NCBI GenBank assembly: GCA_036320915.1
Contig: JAXBDG010000023.1
Location: 62,001-126,000 of the forward strand
Direction: 5' to 3'
Length of the DNA stretch: 64,000 bases
From: Linnemannia elongata
Taxonomy: Eukaryota; Mortierellomycota; Mortierellomycetes; Mortierellales; Mortierellaceae
Each line of letters begins with the position of its first letter. The stretch's first letter is position 1. Below the pieces are notes generated by a model, which saw only the letters and a list, made by a program, of their open reading frames with translations, was not told the origin of the DNA and made no database searches. A program made the translations under genes and the position numbers. Shown piece by piece: positions 1 through 13,600 of this stretch.

Positions 1-1199
1 TTAGTCGTGGAGAGAAGGAACAGGAGAGGAGAGAGGTGTAGGAGGAGTGTGGTTGTTTGTAGATTAGGAAAGGAAGAAGGGGTTGATGTGGAAGTGTAAA
101 GAAGAGTGAAGAAGAAAAAGAAACTTCTCCCCTCCCCTCTTTATTTTATTTGGGTCAGTCGTCTGGTGCCAAGCCATCATGACACTAGGCTGACAACAGC
201 GAATTTTTTTTTGCTCTCCGATGCTGCGCCTGACACAGACTCAGACCTGTGGCACCACACAACAACCACAGCTTACACATGATAAGTATACTTCTTTCAA
301 TCGCAAATACTGCAGCTCGATATCTGCTCAGCAAACTCAACGAAGAAAAGCGCGTCGTCCCAAGTTCCTATTACTGCATGCATAATCGATCCCTTTTTTT
401 GTTCTTTGTCCTTTACTCCTTGTTCTGCTGTGTCTTGACAGTTCCACACCCCCCATCCTACCAACAAGGCACAGAGATAAATAAAAAGAAACGGAGAATT
501 TCGGTCCTAGTAAACAATATCTTCTTACACTCCTGTCTCTTTCGCTTCTTTTCATTTCCTTTCTTTTCCTTTTATTCCTCGTCCACTTAACCATCATGCC
601 CCACATGAAGTGGAAGTCAACGTGTCAATTCCAAGCCTTAGCTAAATAATCACCTTTACCTGTTCTTCTTTTTTAACGACATACAATCATGCCCTTGCGA
701 TCCAAAAAGAGAGACAATATGAAAGCCGGAAGAGATCGTAAAAATATTTTTTCATGTCGCTGCCTTCCACCAGTTCACGTTTATCACACTGACAGGAATA
801 GCCATCCTCCACCTCTGCTGACAACCAATCCAGCGTATCGTAAGATTCGGCAGCACTTACTCAACCAAGGACATGAAAGAAAGCAAGAACTGCAAAGAAG
901 GCACTTTTTACAAAAAAACGAGGATGCCAACCATATTGAGCGCTTGGGCTTTCTCATATTTCATTCCTCCAAGAAAAAACTGCGTGAAAGAACGGGAAAT
1001 AAGAGCTATGCTGATGGGAGCTGAATATGCGTGCGTGTTATGCCTCTCCCTCGTTTGTTGCGTGGAGAGCGAATGTCCGCAAAAGAACGTAGTGTCACGT
1101 GCTCGCGTGATTCAATCGCAGAGGACGCACTTTGTCAGTCGTGAGTGTGTGGAAGAATGGGACATAACAAACACAAACAGTGAGGATGATCGACAAAGA
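1..1199. other. Intergenic stretch, no gene seen
   Basis: No reading frame here has a recognisable protein, and no RNA gene was seen. The stretch is rich in pyrimidine and purine tracts. The last 50 bases already resemble the upstream part of the dispersed module that begins at 1200. Confidence 0.5.
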
Positions 1200-1321
1200 G
1201 TGGATCTGATTACAGTCTCAAAATAAAACCTTGCTAATGTAACCGAGGTCGCTGATTAAGGTCATGGTCATGATTCAGTTGCAAATGGATCACTTTTCAT
1301 CGGCTCCATCTTTCGAAAGGT
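1200..1321 (+). repeat. Module R copy 1 (orphan copy)
   Basis: This is one of four copies in the window of a module that begins GTGGATCTGAT, has CTTGCTAATGTAACCGA about 35 bases later, then a CATGGTCATGATTCAG-like stretch, and ends near TTCGAAAGG. The other copies are at 38958, 44008 and 56915. Unlike them, this copy is not followed on the + strand by an F-box gene or relic. A short upstream stretch (GAGTGTG...GAATGGGACA) is also shared with copies 2 and 3. It could be a promoter remnant or a small non-autonomous transposable element. Confidence 0.75.
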
Positions 1322-1855
1322 AGCTTCTAATAGAATCTTCGCCCCACTTGTTTTGATACACATTAGTACGGACCGTATAGTTCGGGTGACGATTGAGGGT
1401 TACTATGAGGTACGAGCAAAGAAGCAACAATAATACACATGAGTTGCTAGCTGAAAGGTGACACTGGGAAGCTAGATGGATAAGAATTGTCATTGGTTTT
1501 TATTCATAAGCCACAGGGTGCGTATTGTCCGTGGTTCTTTGTCCACAGGGTGTGGTTGTGGTTGGGGGGTATACTACAAAGAGACGAACAGCACCATGCG
1601 ATAGAGTATGAACAAAAAAGAAGGATGACTTCCAAGGATCACAAAAAAAAGAGTTAGCAGTGCTGACCAGAGCAACTGTGTTTCTATCTACAAAAACTGA
1701 AAGGACAAATGGGGAAGGAAAAAAACGATAAAAGAGCAAGATGATATTGTGTGTGTAGTGTGAAGGAAAGGCAAGAGTGGGGGTTGTCAACGTACGGTGA
1801 CAAAAAAAGGTATTAGTCGTAATAAGGAAGAAAGAAAGAGGCAAGAAAACATCGC
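1322..1855. other. Intergenic, 3' flank of UAP gene
   Basis: No gene was recognised. This is the downstream flank of the pyrophosphorylase gene on the minus strand. Confidence 0.4.
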
Positions 1856-4114
1856 TTAGAAGACAGCGCGCTTAAGCTCCTCAAGAGAGTGGAGGCGGAT
1901 GGGAGTCTTGATCGACTTTCCGGCAACAATCTCGGCAAGACCCTCGCCAGAGTAAGTCACCAGGGGTGACAGCTCCAGAGTAGGAGTACCCTCGACCTGG
2001 TTATCGTCCTCGCCCACAACGACCTTGCCACCAGCGGCCTCGAAGAAGCGAACGTTTTGCTGCAAGATGTCGCGACGGGAGGTCTCGGGGCAGTCGACGC
2101 CGGTGCCGGGGGCGTTCTTCAAGGGAGAGAACTCCTCGCGACGGTCAACTTCAAAAACGGCCATGCGCTCGGTGAAAGGGAAGACGTCAAAGACAAACAT
2201 CTCGAGCTTCATGCCGTTGACCTGCTTGGGTGCAATGATGTCTCCGGTCTGCATGTCGATGGTCTTGATCTTCTTGCGGGCAATATGGTACTCGAGATCA
2301 CCTTCAAACGACTCGACCTTGTTCAAAAAGTCGGTCGTGTAGAAGTGGTTGACAATGTTGGCGGCACTATAGAGAAGCTGACCATTCTTGGGGTTGATGG
2401 CATGGGCAACATCCTCGTCAATCTCAGAGTACTCGACAACGTTGAAGGCAGCGTTGCGGAGGCAGACAACACCGACGGGCTCATCGGGGGTGTTCTTGCG
2501 GACGACCTTGGCACCGCAGTCGGCGTTCTTGGAGACACAGTATCCGATAAAGACGGGGTCAGCAACGCGGACGAGACAGTTGTCGACGCAGTAGGCGTGG
2601 AGGTACTCGATCTTGCGCTCGGCCATGTTGGCGAGGACTCCTGTTCCGCGGAGGGCAGCATAGACACCTCCGTTGCCATCAGGTGCTACAGCGATCTGCG
2701 ACTTGGACTCCATCATGATCTTGCCATCGAACGTCAAGCAAGGGAGAGTTCCTAATAAATTCAAGAAAGAAATGTGTATTTTGGTTAATTCTCTGTGCGG
2801 GTTGAGCTGGAATGGGACCTTTCGTCCCTTCTTTTCGTCATGCATGCATGAGTGTATGTACGCAAACCCCTCTCTTCGTCTTTGGTTCCCTTTTATTGCT
2901 CTGTTGGTTTTAATTGGTGCAATCCTATGACGGGTGAAGGCAGGCTTCACTCCTTCATCCTCCTCCATTTTATCTCTGTTGTTCTTGTTCCAAATTTCCA
3001 TGCTGGAAGGGTGAGTTGTTGCTGGTGAATTGCTGCTTGTTGTAGAGTGTCGTACTGTGAGAACAGCGGGTTGTGGTTCTAGTTGTCGTTGTCGATGTTG
3101 GTTGAAAAGTTCAAAAAAAAAACCCGCCAGTTCAAAAATAAAAATAGCTGAGCCCACTACCCTTTTCACACTCCCTCCTCCCCTCTTTCTTTGCTCAGAA
3201 CTAAAAGAAAAAAAGACGAGGGAGAGTGGTGTTCCTTTGTTGTTGTTTGTTTGCCGGACTGGTTGGTTACTCTGAAAAAGGAGTGGTCGTGTGCCCATTC
3301 TCTCCTTGTGTCCCTTCTGGTTGGTGTAATTTTTGTTGGTAAATTTGAAGGGAGGGAGGGGGAGACACCAGTCGGCGTACCCCTTCCTTCAACTATTCCA
3401 GCTCACCCTCCCACTCATCCATATAACTAACAAAAAACTGGCCAAAAGAGACGTACCTTGCTCGAAGAAGACAATGTTGTCGGAGGAAAGGCCAAAGTAA
3501 TTGTTCTCCTGGAAAAAGGCGACGGTGGCGGGGCGGGTGGGGCCAGAGGTCATGACATACCAAGGGATGGTAACATTGGCAACAGCACCGGGCTGCTGTT
3601 GGGCGAGCTGTTGGAGCTTGAAGATGCGCTCGGCCTGGATCTGGAAGAGGGACTTGTTGGAGGGGAGGTTGATGTCGTAGCAACCCTTGGGGGCAGACGA
3701 GCCCAGACGTGTACCCTGGCCACCGGCGAGAAGGATGACAGCGACTTTGTTCTGGCTGATCTGGTTCAAACCAATGGTCCGCCACTCCTGGGTCTTGTCC
3801 TTAGAGGCCTCGAGGATAGAGTCAAAGCACTCTTCGGGCAAGGGAGCCAAGGTCGCAGATTGGTTGTTGAGCATGGGCGAGGGGCAGGTGGTGGCCTTTT
3901 GGTGAATCCTGTTGACACGTTCGACGTTCAAGGCCTCGAGCTGGGAGACGAGCGTGGCCTTGTCGTCATCGTTGAGGTCTTCGTAAAAGTTGAAGAGGTG
4001 GCTCTGACCGGCAGCCTGATAGCGCTCGATGAGCTGGCGGACATCGTCGCTGTTGTTGTTGGAGGTGTTGACGCCGGTGTTGACGTTCAAGGATGTGGTA
4101 GGAGCAGCAATCAT
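1856..4114 (-). CDS. UAP1: UDP-N-acetylglucosamine pyrophosphorylase
   Basis: The enzyme makes UDP-GlcNAc from GlcNAc-1-phosphate and UTP in the cytosol. UDP-GlcNAc feeds chitin, N-glycans and GPI anchors. There are two exons, complement(3457..4114) and complement(1856..2751). The donor GTACGT and the acceptor TTATTAG join in the split Gly codon of FFEQG/TLPCLTFDG, a junction that matches the animal and yeast enzymes. The product is 517 residues, close to the usual 480-520. The nucleotide-binding loop LAGGQGTRLGSSAPKGCYDI, the conserved APDGNGG, VEYSEI and EFSPLKN blocks, and NIVNHFYTTDFL are present. The ATG at 4114 gives a short variable Asn/Thr-rich N-terminus as in relatives. The 705-base intron is much longer than the others in this window and very pyrimidine-rich on the coding strand. 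Family assignment is very secure. Confidence 0.96.
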
Positions 4115-5951
4115 ATTATTGTAGTGATGATGGATATTTGTTGCGTTTCTGCCTGGTGAGTGTCCGATGGGTTGCTTTGTCTATTGTCTTTCGGGTAACT
4201 TGTTGTTGATGGTGGGTGAGAGGGTATATGTTGTTTGTGATGAGGAAGAAGAGTGTGTTGATGTGGAGGAGATGATGAAGAAAGGAAAAGAACAAGAGGA
4301 AAAGGAGGCCCTTCTTATATGCACATACTGAAGAAATCAATTGAATTCAGTACAGTGCATGTACAGTACAATATATTGGAATCTGTTTGCGGTAGTTATT
4401 ATTAGCAGCGAGGGGCAGGCTGAAAGAAGTGCCCTTTTGTTGTTATTTTGGGATTGAATTGCACTCAATAAACAGACAATGCCAATAGCATTATTATTAT
4501 GTGCTTGTACAGTACAGTACAGCAGAGTGGATAAGGTCCGTATTGTTGTTCACAGCCAGGGATCATGGGGCCATGGATGGTTTATAACAGTGATATAGTA
4601 GTGTCCATGAATCACCTTGTCCATGCCCACCTCCACGATCCCATGTCGATTGGACATGAATCGCCACTCTATCTTCTCAATCAGATTATGGCTGTCTGTG
4701 GTTCTCATTGTCCATTGTTCATGAGTCGATCGAAGCCTCCGTGTGCCTGTCTGCCTGTCTGCTGCCTCACCTCTCATATATCTCACTGCAGTTGCTCAGT
4801 TGCTCCTTTCATTGTCATCTGGAATATATCTATGAAGGGCGGAGGGAGTGAGAGAGAGTGAGCCAAAACTAACTTGCCCTTTGTCTTGTCTCTGTTGACC
4901 AGTGCATACTCGAATTCATTTTTTTTTTACTCCAGCTATCACAACAAGCTTGCCCTGTTTCCTTTTCATCGTTTCCTGTTTCCTTTTCATCGTTTCATGA
5001 GTGATGACCCTCATGAACAAAAAAAAAAAACAAGATGGGATGAGTAGCTGATCACCTTCTCTCTCTCTCTCTCGTTCGAAAACAGTTTTGTGGTAGCACC
5101 ATCTCCGAAGGCACCATTTTTTTTTATTATTTTTTTTTGAATTCCATGGACTGTGAAAATTGATGTTTAAAGTTTTATTTTTAGGCACAGTGTGTTCAAA
5201 GGCAAAAAAGAAATAAGAGAGGCATATGAAAGGGACACAAAAAGAAAATACTCTCTTTTTCTTTTCTCCGTTCTTTACTCTAGTTACTCAATGGATAAGG
5301 CAAAGAACGAGACCATGCGCCATCGTTCAAATGAGGTCTCTGATTCTAATTGCTGTTTGTGCCTGAGACGATTAGGGCATGAACCCGCCTTCCTCGTCTT
5401 GGTGTTATTGTCCTGACATGTATAAATGTGTTGGCTCAAGCGTGTGTCGTGTAGCCCTATTTATGAAGGTGTTCTTCATCGTACAGTATTTGCTCGTATC
5501 TTTTAAAACCAATTCATCCTAGAGACGCCTCTCTCGCCTTTGTGCATTCGATTGAGTAAATACCAGAGGTAGGGTGCAATCGTCTCCCTTCTTTACTGCT
5601 TACATTAGCTATGAAAAACGTTGCGTCGGATGCATTCTTCGTTGAAAAAAGAGGTGACGATCAGGAACTGATCTGATAAGTCAACGATCATATCTGACCA
5701 ATTCTATCCTCGTTGGCGCGCGAAGGGCGCAGACAATCAGACAGTAGAGATAGACAATACAACACCGCTGCATAAACGCGTTGTCGATGCATGCAAAAAG
5801 GACAGTCGAGATGAGTAGAATAAGCTGGTTACTTCTCATGCTCAATCACCGTCATCCTACTCGGCACCAGCTACCATCCTTATCATTACCAATTGATTGG
5901 ATTGATCGTCGCCTACTGCTTCGAAAAGACAACGAAGGGATTTCTCTCTTC

Positions 5952-6006
<55 letters not shown>

Positions 6007-7472
6007 CGTTTTTTAAAAAAGAGGCATGGAGTTAAAGATGAGAAAGGATAAAAAGAAAAAAAAAAAAGGCAAAGCACAGATAAAGAAAACAATAATATAG
6101 AATGCATATTGGTATACTTGGTAAATGATACCAAGGACAAGAGCAAGGTGGATGACACACATAGGAACATAGGCACACACATCTCATGCAATCTAATCTC
6201 TCTCTCTTTTGTTCTCCCTTAGTAGTAATTAAACATTAGGCGCTTTTTCCTTCTCTTTGTCCCTCTCAATCTATTATCTCTGACAGGAATAGCCCAAGAA
6301 GAGCGAAAAGCGACAGAGAGACTATAAGAGAATATGGCGATGGAGGGAGAAAGATTGGAAAGAGGAAGAGAGCCGAAGAAAAAAGAGTGTCTGGCTGTCT
6401 GTTTATCATAGCACAGCTTAGTCCTAATAATAACGGCAGCCATGCTTTTATTTTAATTTTTTTTGCTCCGTGTGCATTATTCCCCATTTGCATTGAGAAC
6501 ACAACAACATCTTTTCTACCCTTTGAAGGAATGAGGGTAACACAGGAAGGAAGGAGGGTTAAGGGACGAGGGCTGCGAGAGGCAACGTTTTCGTTCTTCT
6601 TCTTCTTGCTCTTTTGTCACACACTCACATGTCTATCATCAATCTTCGGCGCATTGTTGAACGCAAAAAAAAAAAAAAAAAAAAAAAAACTGAACAGTAT
6701 CTTCTCGTTGCACCCAGGCAGAAAAAAAAAAGACTAGATCCCAGACAAGACCGAAAGAAGCAAAAATATACAAGGAGAAGCTACTTACACTGGTTGGGGA
6801 TGAGTGGATGAGAGCAAAAAAGAGAAATGGCCATTTTTGTTCATAAAATTGAAATCTTTGTTCACGACTATGTGATTTGAACTCGAATCAAGGGGGCGAG
6901 TGGGGTGATGATTGGAGGTGCTGTACTCGCGGAAAAAAAGAGGGGGCCCTTTCATAAAACTACGGCTCTAGAGTCGTGTTAAGTTATCACCTAGACACCA
7001 GCCAGCACTCTCCTGCAACTTACGTGGCTGTGGAATGAAAAGAAAAGTGACGGATGCCGTCCAGGACAACCATTCCCAAGGGCTACAAAAGGACCCGGAG
7101 GGGTTGTTTCATAACAAACAACAGGCTGGTGTTCTAGAATGAGCTTGCAGCTTGTTGGGCAACTATATGATATTCTCCACAGGTAGGGCGTCTCAATAGC
7201 GCATAGACACCGACCTCGATAACACGCAACCAAAGCTTACAGACTGATCTGTTGTAGTATGGGCATTTGATTAAGGGACCAATTTGTTCATGGTAAGAAA
7301 AGTTCTGACGCACATTGATATCTATCAACAAAGAACTACAGTCTAGCAACAAGCTGAGTGAGAATGGAGCAAATAAATGATTTAATGGATATAAAAGCTC
7401 GCCCAACGAGCAAGTGCGAGGGAGAAACAGAGACAGAGAGAGAGAGGGGGGGAGAGAGAGAAGGGATGATAT
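4115..7472. other. 3.4-kb gene-free stretch with microsatellites
   Basis: No convincing gene was found on either strand. It holds TACAGTAC-type short repeats near 4350-4375 and 4505-4520, a long CT run at about 5953-6006 and a pure poly-A run at about 6665-6689. Open frames across the CT and GA runs encode only Ser/Leu or Arg/Glu repeats and are not genes. The first 250 bases upstream of 4114 should hold the promoter of the pyrophosphorylase gene. Confidence 0.55.
5953..6006. repeat. CT microsatellite
   Basis: About 25 CT units with one or two interruptions. Confidence 0.9.
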
Positions 7473-8126
7473 TTAGGGCTTTGGTGGTCCTTTATGAGCA
7501 AAGTGAATTCTTCGGCATCCTCCTCGGCAGATGTGGAGTGCTCTTCTGAATCCAGGCAAGGTGTGGTTACGGAACTGGGTCCATTCTTTCTGGCTGAATC
7601 CATCCTTTTTCCAGTCAAAGTTTTGGGCAAAGTAAACGTCCTCATTCTTGGTCAAAGTCTTGGAATTGCACAAAACGTAGGCCTCAAAGCTGTCCTTGGT
7701 GACCTTGGAGGCATCGCCCTTCAACTTTCGGAGTTGTTTAGTGCACGGCTATAAGACAGTTTGTTTGAAAAGTTAGAACAAGTGAAATAAAAAAATAAAT
7801 AAAAAAACCATTATTGTAAGAGACAGATGGAGAGATTTTAACAAAGACTGTACCTGGACAATTGGCTGCATATTTTTGATCATATAAGGCATTCTGCCGT
7901 AGTCCTTCACTTTCATATAAGTCTTCACGTTGATGTCTGGTGGATGACCAAAAGGTGGAATGAGGGAGATGCATTGTGTTTGGCAGTCGACCACTTGGGA
8001 CATCTCTTCTGGTGTATATACTGGAGTAGGGGCGGGCGTCTTTGTTGGAGCAGGAGTCTTCTGGGCAGCAGCACAGGCAATAGCTGTTCCCAATAAAAGA
8101 AGAAGGGACTTGGATATGGCAACCAT
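7473..8126 (-). CDS. Small secreted protein of unknown family
   Basis: Two exons, complement(7854..8126) and complement(7473..7748), with donor GTACAG and acceptor TATAG, encode about 182 residues. The ATG at 8126 starts a clear signal peptide: MVAISK, then a Leu-rich core, then AIACAAAQ. A Thr/Pro/Ala linker (KTPAPTKTPAPTP) follows and then a domain with Cys in DCQTQC, PCTKQL and VLCNSK, consistent with disulfides in an extracellular protein. The far C-terminus (after NHTLPGF) is uncertain, because another frame there encodes an acidic tail, so a further intron or a different stop is possible. I do not recognise the family. It may be a cell-wall or effector-like protein. Confidence 0.6.
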
Positions 8127-8828
8127 GTTTAGAAGTGTAACGGAAAAAGAGATAGTGAGAGGGGGTGGGTGCGGAGTGTGAGTGGAAGCTGAGGGGGACT
8201 GGTGCACTTTGTTCTTGCTTTATATATTTTATCTCCCGGCCATGGAAATGAAGGAATGGACCTTTATTATATAGCGCTTTTATGCTCTGAGGTAAAAGAG
8301 AAGTGACGGGTGAGAGAGAGCGATTAATGAGACCATTATTGCGAGAGCTTTCTTTTAATTAAGGCGGTCCAGACTGTATCACCTCCGTTAACGACACTTA
8401 CACAAAACGACGCTGTGGGAAACCAAAGAGTAGCAGTATGTTTCTCTCTCATGAACATGCCTTTTCAACCAGATGCCTCTTACTGTATGAATAACAGGCA
8501 ATGTAGCGCCACTTGACGGTCTTCTGGAGGCAACCCTCCTTAGGGCAATGAACCCTTACATTGCTTGCCTTTCTTGACTCTTCTTTCTATTTTGTTTTGA
8601 AAGGGGGTTCCACTCTCAAACTACCCCTCAAACACCTTCATCAAGGACTCTCTCTCAACCAAAGCAATTTTTCTCGTCGCTCTTTTCCCTTTCCACCCAA
8701 CGAAGTATCTCTGCTTCGGACTTTGTCCTCTCTCTTCCTATTCGCCTGTCTTCTCTCTTTCACTGTAACCAACAAAACTGCCAGCGCACCCAAATTACAA
8801 TTTTCATTTTGCTTTGGGTCCACACTCA

Positions 8829-8892
<64 letters not shown>

Positions 8893-10662
8893 GAGAAGGA
8901 GAGGGAAGTAGGTGCAAACCAAATCTCTTCCACGGGCACTGTCAATTTGATATTTTGGTTTGATATGAAAAAATGGGTTGTAGTCTACGATGATTGGGGC
9001 CTGCCTTCTGTTTTGAGTTTGTCAAAAACATCAACGACAGTCTATGGATCGGGGCACAGGCACACACATACGAAGTATCCTGTTGTTTATATTACTAGTT
9101 TCTCCTTCCCCATTTTCAATTCCCGCGTTCCTGAACCAAAAACCATCACTGCACACGACCAAAAGAACATATAACTTGCTGCTCTACTTCCGCCACTATC
9201 GTACCGCCACCACCACCACAACAACCACAAATACCAAACTCATACCCACACTCCAACGACAACATGTATTCCATGCGTACCGTTCCATGGTGTCGTTTTG
9301 TTTAGCAATGGCCCTATAAATAGGATTTTAGACGGATTCGAGAGACGAACTTTGTGCACCCACCTGGTAAAGCCTGCTCGCCCTGCCTTCTGATGCTTCA
9401 TAAGGATTGATAACAAAAGAAGAAATCAAGATGCCTGAAGCGCAAACGCGGATGGATTGGATATTCACTGCAGTAGATAGCCCATTTTTTAATGAAGTGG
9501 AGTGGATCAAGCACATCTGCGTGTTTTCTTCTGCTATTTTACTTACCACTCGCCAGCCGCCATTCCCATCCATCATCGAAAAAGAAAAGGAGAGCATGTC
9601 CAGTCATCCAACTATTCAAAAGGGTACCCTTGTTTGTCCCAAGAGGTTGTATGAGGAGAGTACCTGGGGCGGTAGGTAATTGAGCGCCCTCTTTCCTCCC
9701 CTGTCCAAGTTCTCGGCCTCCCCCCGCAAAAAAAGAAATCTCCAAATCCATCAAACAATTTCCTCCCCCTCAGCCTTTTTCTCCAGTCTGCATGCAAACA
9801 TACAATCTGCTCCACCCTCATCTCCACTTCATTTCGTTTTTCCAACTCCCCTTCTTCGCTCTCCATCCCTCTATCCATCGTCATCCAGCCCACCACCACG
9901 TCGTCCATCCAGCTCTGCCTACATGTTCACTTCTCCGATTAATTCCTATATCATTTTTGCCTCCATATTAGCTCTGTCGTTCCGAGGAGCGAAAACGCAG
10001 GGCTGAAGCCCATCATCAATACAGCAGGATGTGTAGCTAAGCAGTGCGCATCTTTCCATTCTTCTCCAGTCATGTTCTACACTATTAATACTCGTCCCTC
10101 CTCTGACCACCTCCAAACGAGAAGAGAGTATCCTGGTGATAAATTCTTCTTTTCAACATCAGCTTCAGTCAAAGGGATCCAGCGTCTTTTTGCTCTACCC
10201 GAAAGAAAAAAAGAGATAGGGTTTTGGATAAGCGAGGTATTGGCGACTCCAGTTGCGCCTACCTATGGTGAGATCGCAAGGGCGAGAACAAAAAAACAAC
10301 TGCATGCAACTGGGAGCATTTCAGGACAATAGGACAAGAGAGCAAGAAGACAAGAAGGAGAGTAGAGAGAATTATGAATGTGATCGCGTCGCCGTTTTAT
10401 TTTGGCATTAATAAAAAAATAAAAATAAATAGATCTAAACGAACGTAGAACTATACAGCCCGCGTTCGCGTGGCGTCCTCTCATTTAGGCACAACTCCCC
10501 CATACTCTTCCTCCTCACTGGTCCTGGTCAGGATGCCCACTCCTTGATATCCTGGATCCGTTTGTTGTTCCAGCTCTCCGTTCCTGAATCGATGCTGAAA
10601 AATATATAGGCTCCGCCATCCTTTACAACCATCCATGATCACAGGCCGCGTTCAAGGAGGAC
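8127..10662. other. Gene-free stretch with long CT run
   Basis: No gene was recognised. A CT microsatellite runs from about 8829 to 8889. Around 9680-9930 the + strand is strongly pyrimidine-rich, but no supported exon follows. The region just upstream of 8126 carries a TATA-like element (TATATATTTTA on the + strand near 8221), which probably belongs to the secreted-protein promoter read leftwards. Confidence 0.45.
8829..8889. repeat. CT microsatellite
   Basis: About 30 CT units interrupted by a TTT. Confidence 0.9.
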
Positions 10663-13600
10663 CTACATGTGCCCGTCGTCAATTTTGCCCTCAGGGAAGT
10701 GGTCGCTGACAACCCCCAAATGCAAGATGCGACATCCACTTTGACAAACAGGGTCGACAGACTTGCCAACCACAATTCCGTCCTCAGGTGCAAAATAGCG
10801 GTGCTCCTCCTGGCCAAAGATGTTGTGTAGTGTTGCAATCAATTCGCCTTTCCGCACCCACGTATTCACATCCGGCAGGACGTTCAATATTCCTCCTCCC
10901 TTCGTGAATATCCAGTACTAATTGGGGATGTATATTAAAGAAAGAAACACACGCTGCATTAGTACAGAAAGAAAGTAGCAAGCTGGTCAGCATCACATAC
11001 AATCGGGAGCCAAAACAAAAAAGAGCTCTTACACTCTTGGCGCAGACAACGGGGTCGTAGTCTTGGACTTCATGCTCATCCTCGACCATCTTGAGATGAC
11101 TCAGGATATTGGTAACACCCAGGATAGCAGACTTGACAAACCGCTTCTGGAACCGCGCAGGGTCGCCAATTTCGACTGTAATCGCAGGAATGTTGTACTG
11201 CTGCATCGCAGCGCCTCTCAGCGATCCGTCTGGAGAGGTGTTGTGGACAATGATCTGGGGGTTCTGGAGGCGAGCCATGTGTCGTGTGGTCGAGTTCTGC
11301 ATGTTGGCGCGCACGTAGAGCGAGTTGACGCGTCCTTTGGAGGCCGTGTGCAGATCAATCAAGTGTGTAAAGTGTTTCACCAGCCTCGTCATCAAGTTGT
11401 ATGAGTACACCTGAGAAGTCGTTCCATTCTTCTTTCTATTTGTTTTAGTAAATAATTCATCAACTGAGGGTTAGTAACAAGACTGCCTTACGTGGTGAAC
11501 TATCACACGTATCCCAGCTTTTGACAGTGAAAAAAGGTATACCCAGGCATGAGGCGGTTGAGATCAGTGCCATCGGTGAAACCACGCTGCTGGGCCAGGT
11601 ATCCGGGAACATTGGCCACAGGGACCGCAACCACAATTCCGTGAAGAGCCTGACATTGAATCTCCTGCAGAACAAGACGATGTGTCAATGGGATTCCGTT
11701 CAGTTCATTTCCATGCAACGCCGCCGTCTAATAGGAAAGAAATTAAATGGTAAGCAAGGTCAGCGCGTGCGTTCAGGGCTCACTGTGACGACACATAGTA
11801 GCTAGCAGAGCTGTGAAACAAGGCCAAGAGTAACTTACGAGGCCGACGACAGGTCCGGGACGGACTCCCTTGGCAACAATGACGGGAACTCGGATGGGGG
11901 TGCTCATGGCATCCTCTGCAAGCACCACCCAGAGTCTGGAGATCCGACCTGAAGGAAGAATGTCCAAGTCAAGGTCGTCCCATACTGGGTAATCCTTAGG
12001 ATCAACACTCAGCGGCAATGGCGACAGGCGCTCAGCTACCACAGGTGTGCGCTTTCGCCAGAGCTATCGATGGGAATAAAAACAGGTAGTAAGGTGTGTT
12101 GGCTAGGTAAACAATTCTCGCTTTTCTTAGTTCCATTCCGACTCATGTGGTGTTTCGCGATCGCGTAGGCGTCACTCCCGCATGTCAAACATTCACCGTA
12201 TCCTACTGAAAACAAAATTCGATTAAACAAGCAAGACATAAAGGGCAACCGCGCCATGAAGAAAGGCAGCAGACAGACACATCGAACTTACAGTTCTGGC
12301 CTCAGCAAGGAGCCGCTCGTCCTTTTCACTTTTGGCAAAGGTTCGCTCCGTCACCATCTTCCAAAACTCGAGACTCAATGCTGACACGCCCTCATAGTAA
12401 TTGTGGTAGAAAAATATCTTGGAATGTGTTCCAGGCGAATGCACATTGCGGATAAAGGGCTCCTGGGGGTGCAGACTTGACGTCGGCTCAGGGTAATTGT
12501 TAGGCAGGTAGATAGTAGGTATATTGCGCCCATGGATCCCCAAAGCATTGAACATCGACAAAGGTCCTGCCGTCTCGGCATCAGGCGATGTGCCAAGGTA
12601 GGTGATCGCATTGTTGTTGTGGTGAGGACTGCCGTTGGAAGAGTTAGGGTGTCCACTGCCGTTGTGATCTGTACCGTGTAGTTGCTGCTGCTGCTGGTGG
12701 TGGTCGGGGAGATGGATCGACGACCCCGAAGTGGATGTGTGACCCGAAGGGTGGCATCCCCTGTAGTGCTTGTCAAACTTCTTGATGATCTTTTTGAATC
12801 CTGTAATGTTTGTCTGACTGAACTCGAGCAAGTACTCCAAGTTCAAGATGAGCACTGTCAGATCGCTTCTCCTATTGTGTCCAAGGATGACAGCAGTTCG
12901 CGGTTAGCGTATCAAAGTCAACCTTCTTGTTCCGTCGTTCTAGACCACGGTAACGTACCATTGCTTGAGTTCGGCAGGGGTAAAGTTGGCCCTCCACTAT
13001 GGTAAGCAGAAAGAAACAAGGGAGGCAATGCGAATGGGTTCTTTTTGTTAGATTTGTTTGTAGTCAGTCCCTGCATCACATACAAAGACCTTGTAAGCGA
13101 ACTGCATGAACAACAACTATAAAAAAAAAGAAAAAAAGGACGCATTGTGCTCACATCCACCCACATGCACTTACTCCCTTCTCCAAAAGGGGTTGAAGGA
13201 AGAAAGGAAGGGAGGAAAGGGGAGGGAGTCTGTCCTGCCATTCGCCATGTCAGTTCGCATATACACACACGCATGCACGTCCTTCAAAAATATAGACGGA
13301 AGAAATCACCTCAGCCTGCCTTCGTCCATCTGTCTGTCTCTTTTTCCTTTGCATGCCTTGTCATCCCAATGATTGATGACACTTCAATACATCCCACCGT
13401 GTCATTGCCCTGGACAAGAACAAAAGAAGGAGTCAAAGAGAAAGAATGAAAAGAAGAGGAGAGTGACCTACGCTGGCGTTGAGACGCTCCATAGTGACGC
13501 CTGCAATCCGTTCCTGGGCCTCGTAGCGCGCATTGACCTTTTCCAGCTCAGCCCAGAGCAACGCCCTGAAGCCCTCGACAATGATGTTGATCGATGCCTC

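Noticed and set aside
2057..2755. Long open frame on the + strand across the pyrophosphorylase exon
   Set aside because: It is the antisense shadow of a confidently identified gene, and its composition (Val/Asp/Gly-rich) has no domain.
6870..6900. Possible tRNA T-arm (TTTGAACTCGAATC)
   Set aside because: No matching acceptor, D or anticodon arms could be built around it on either strand.
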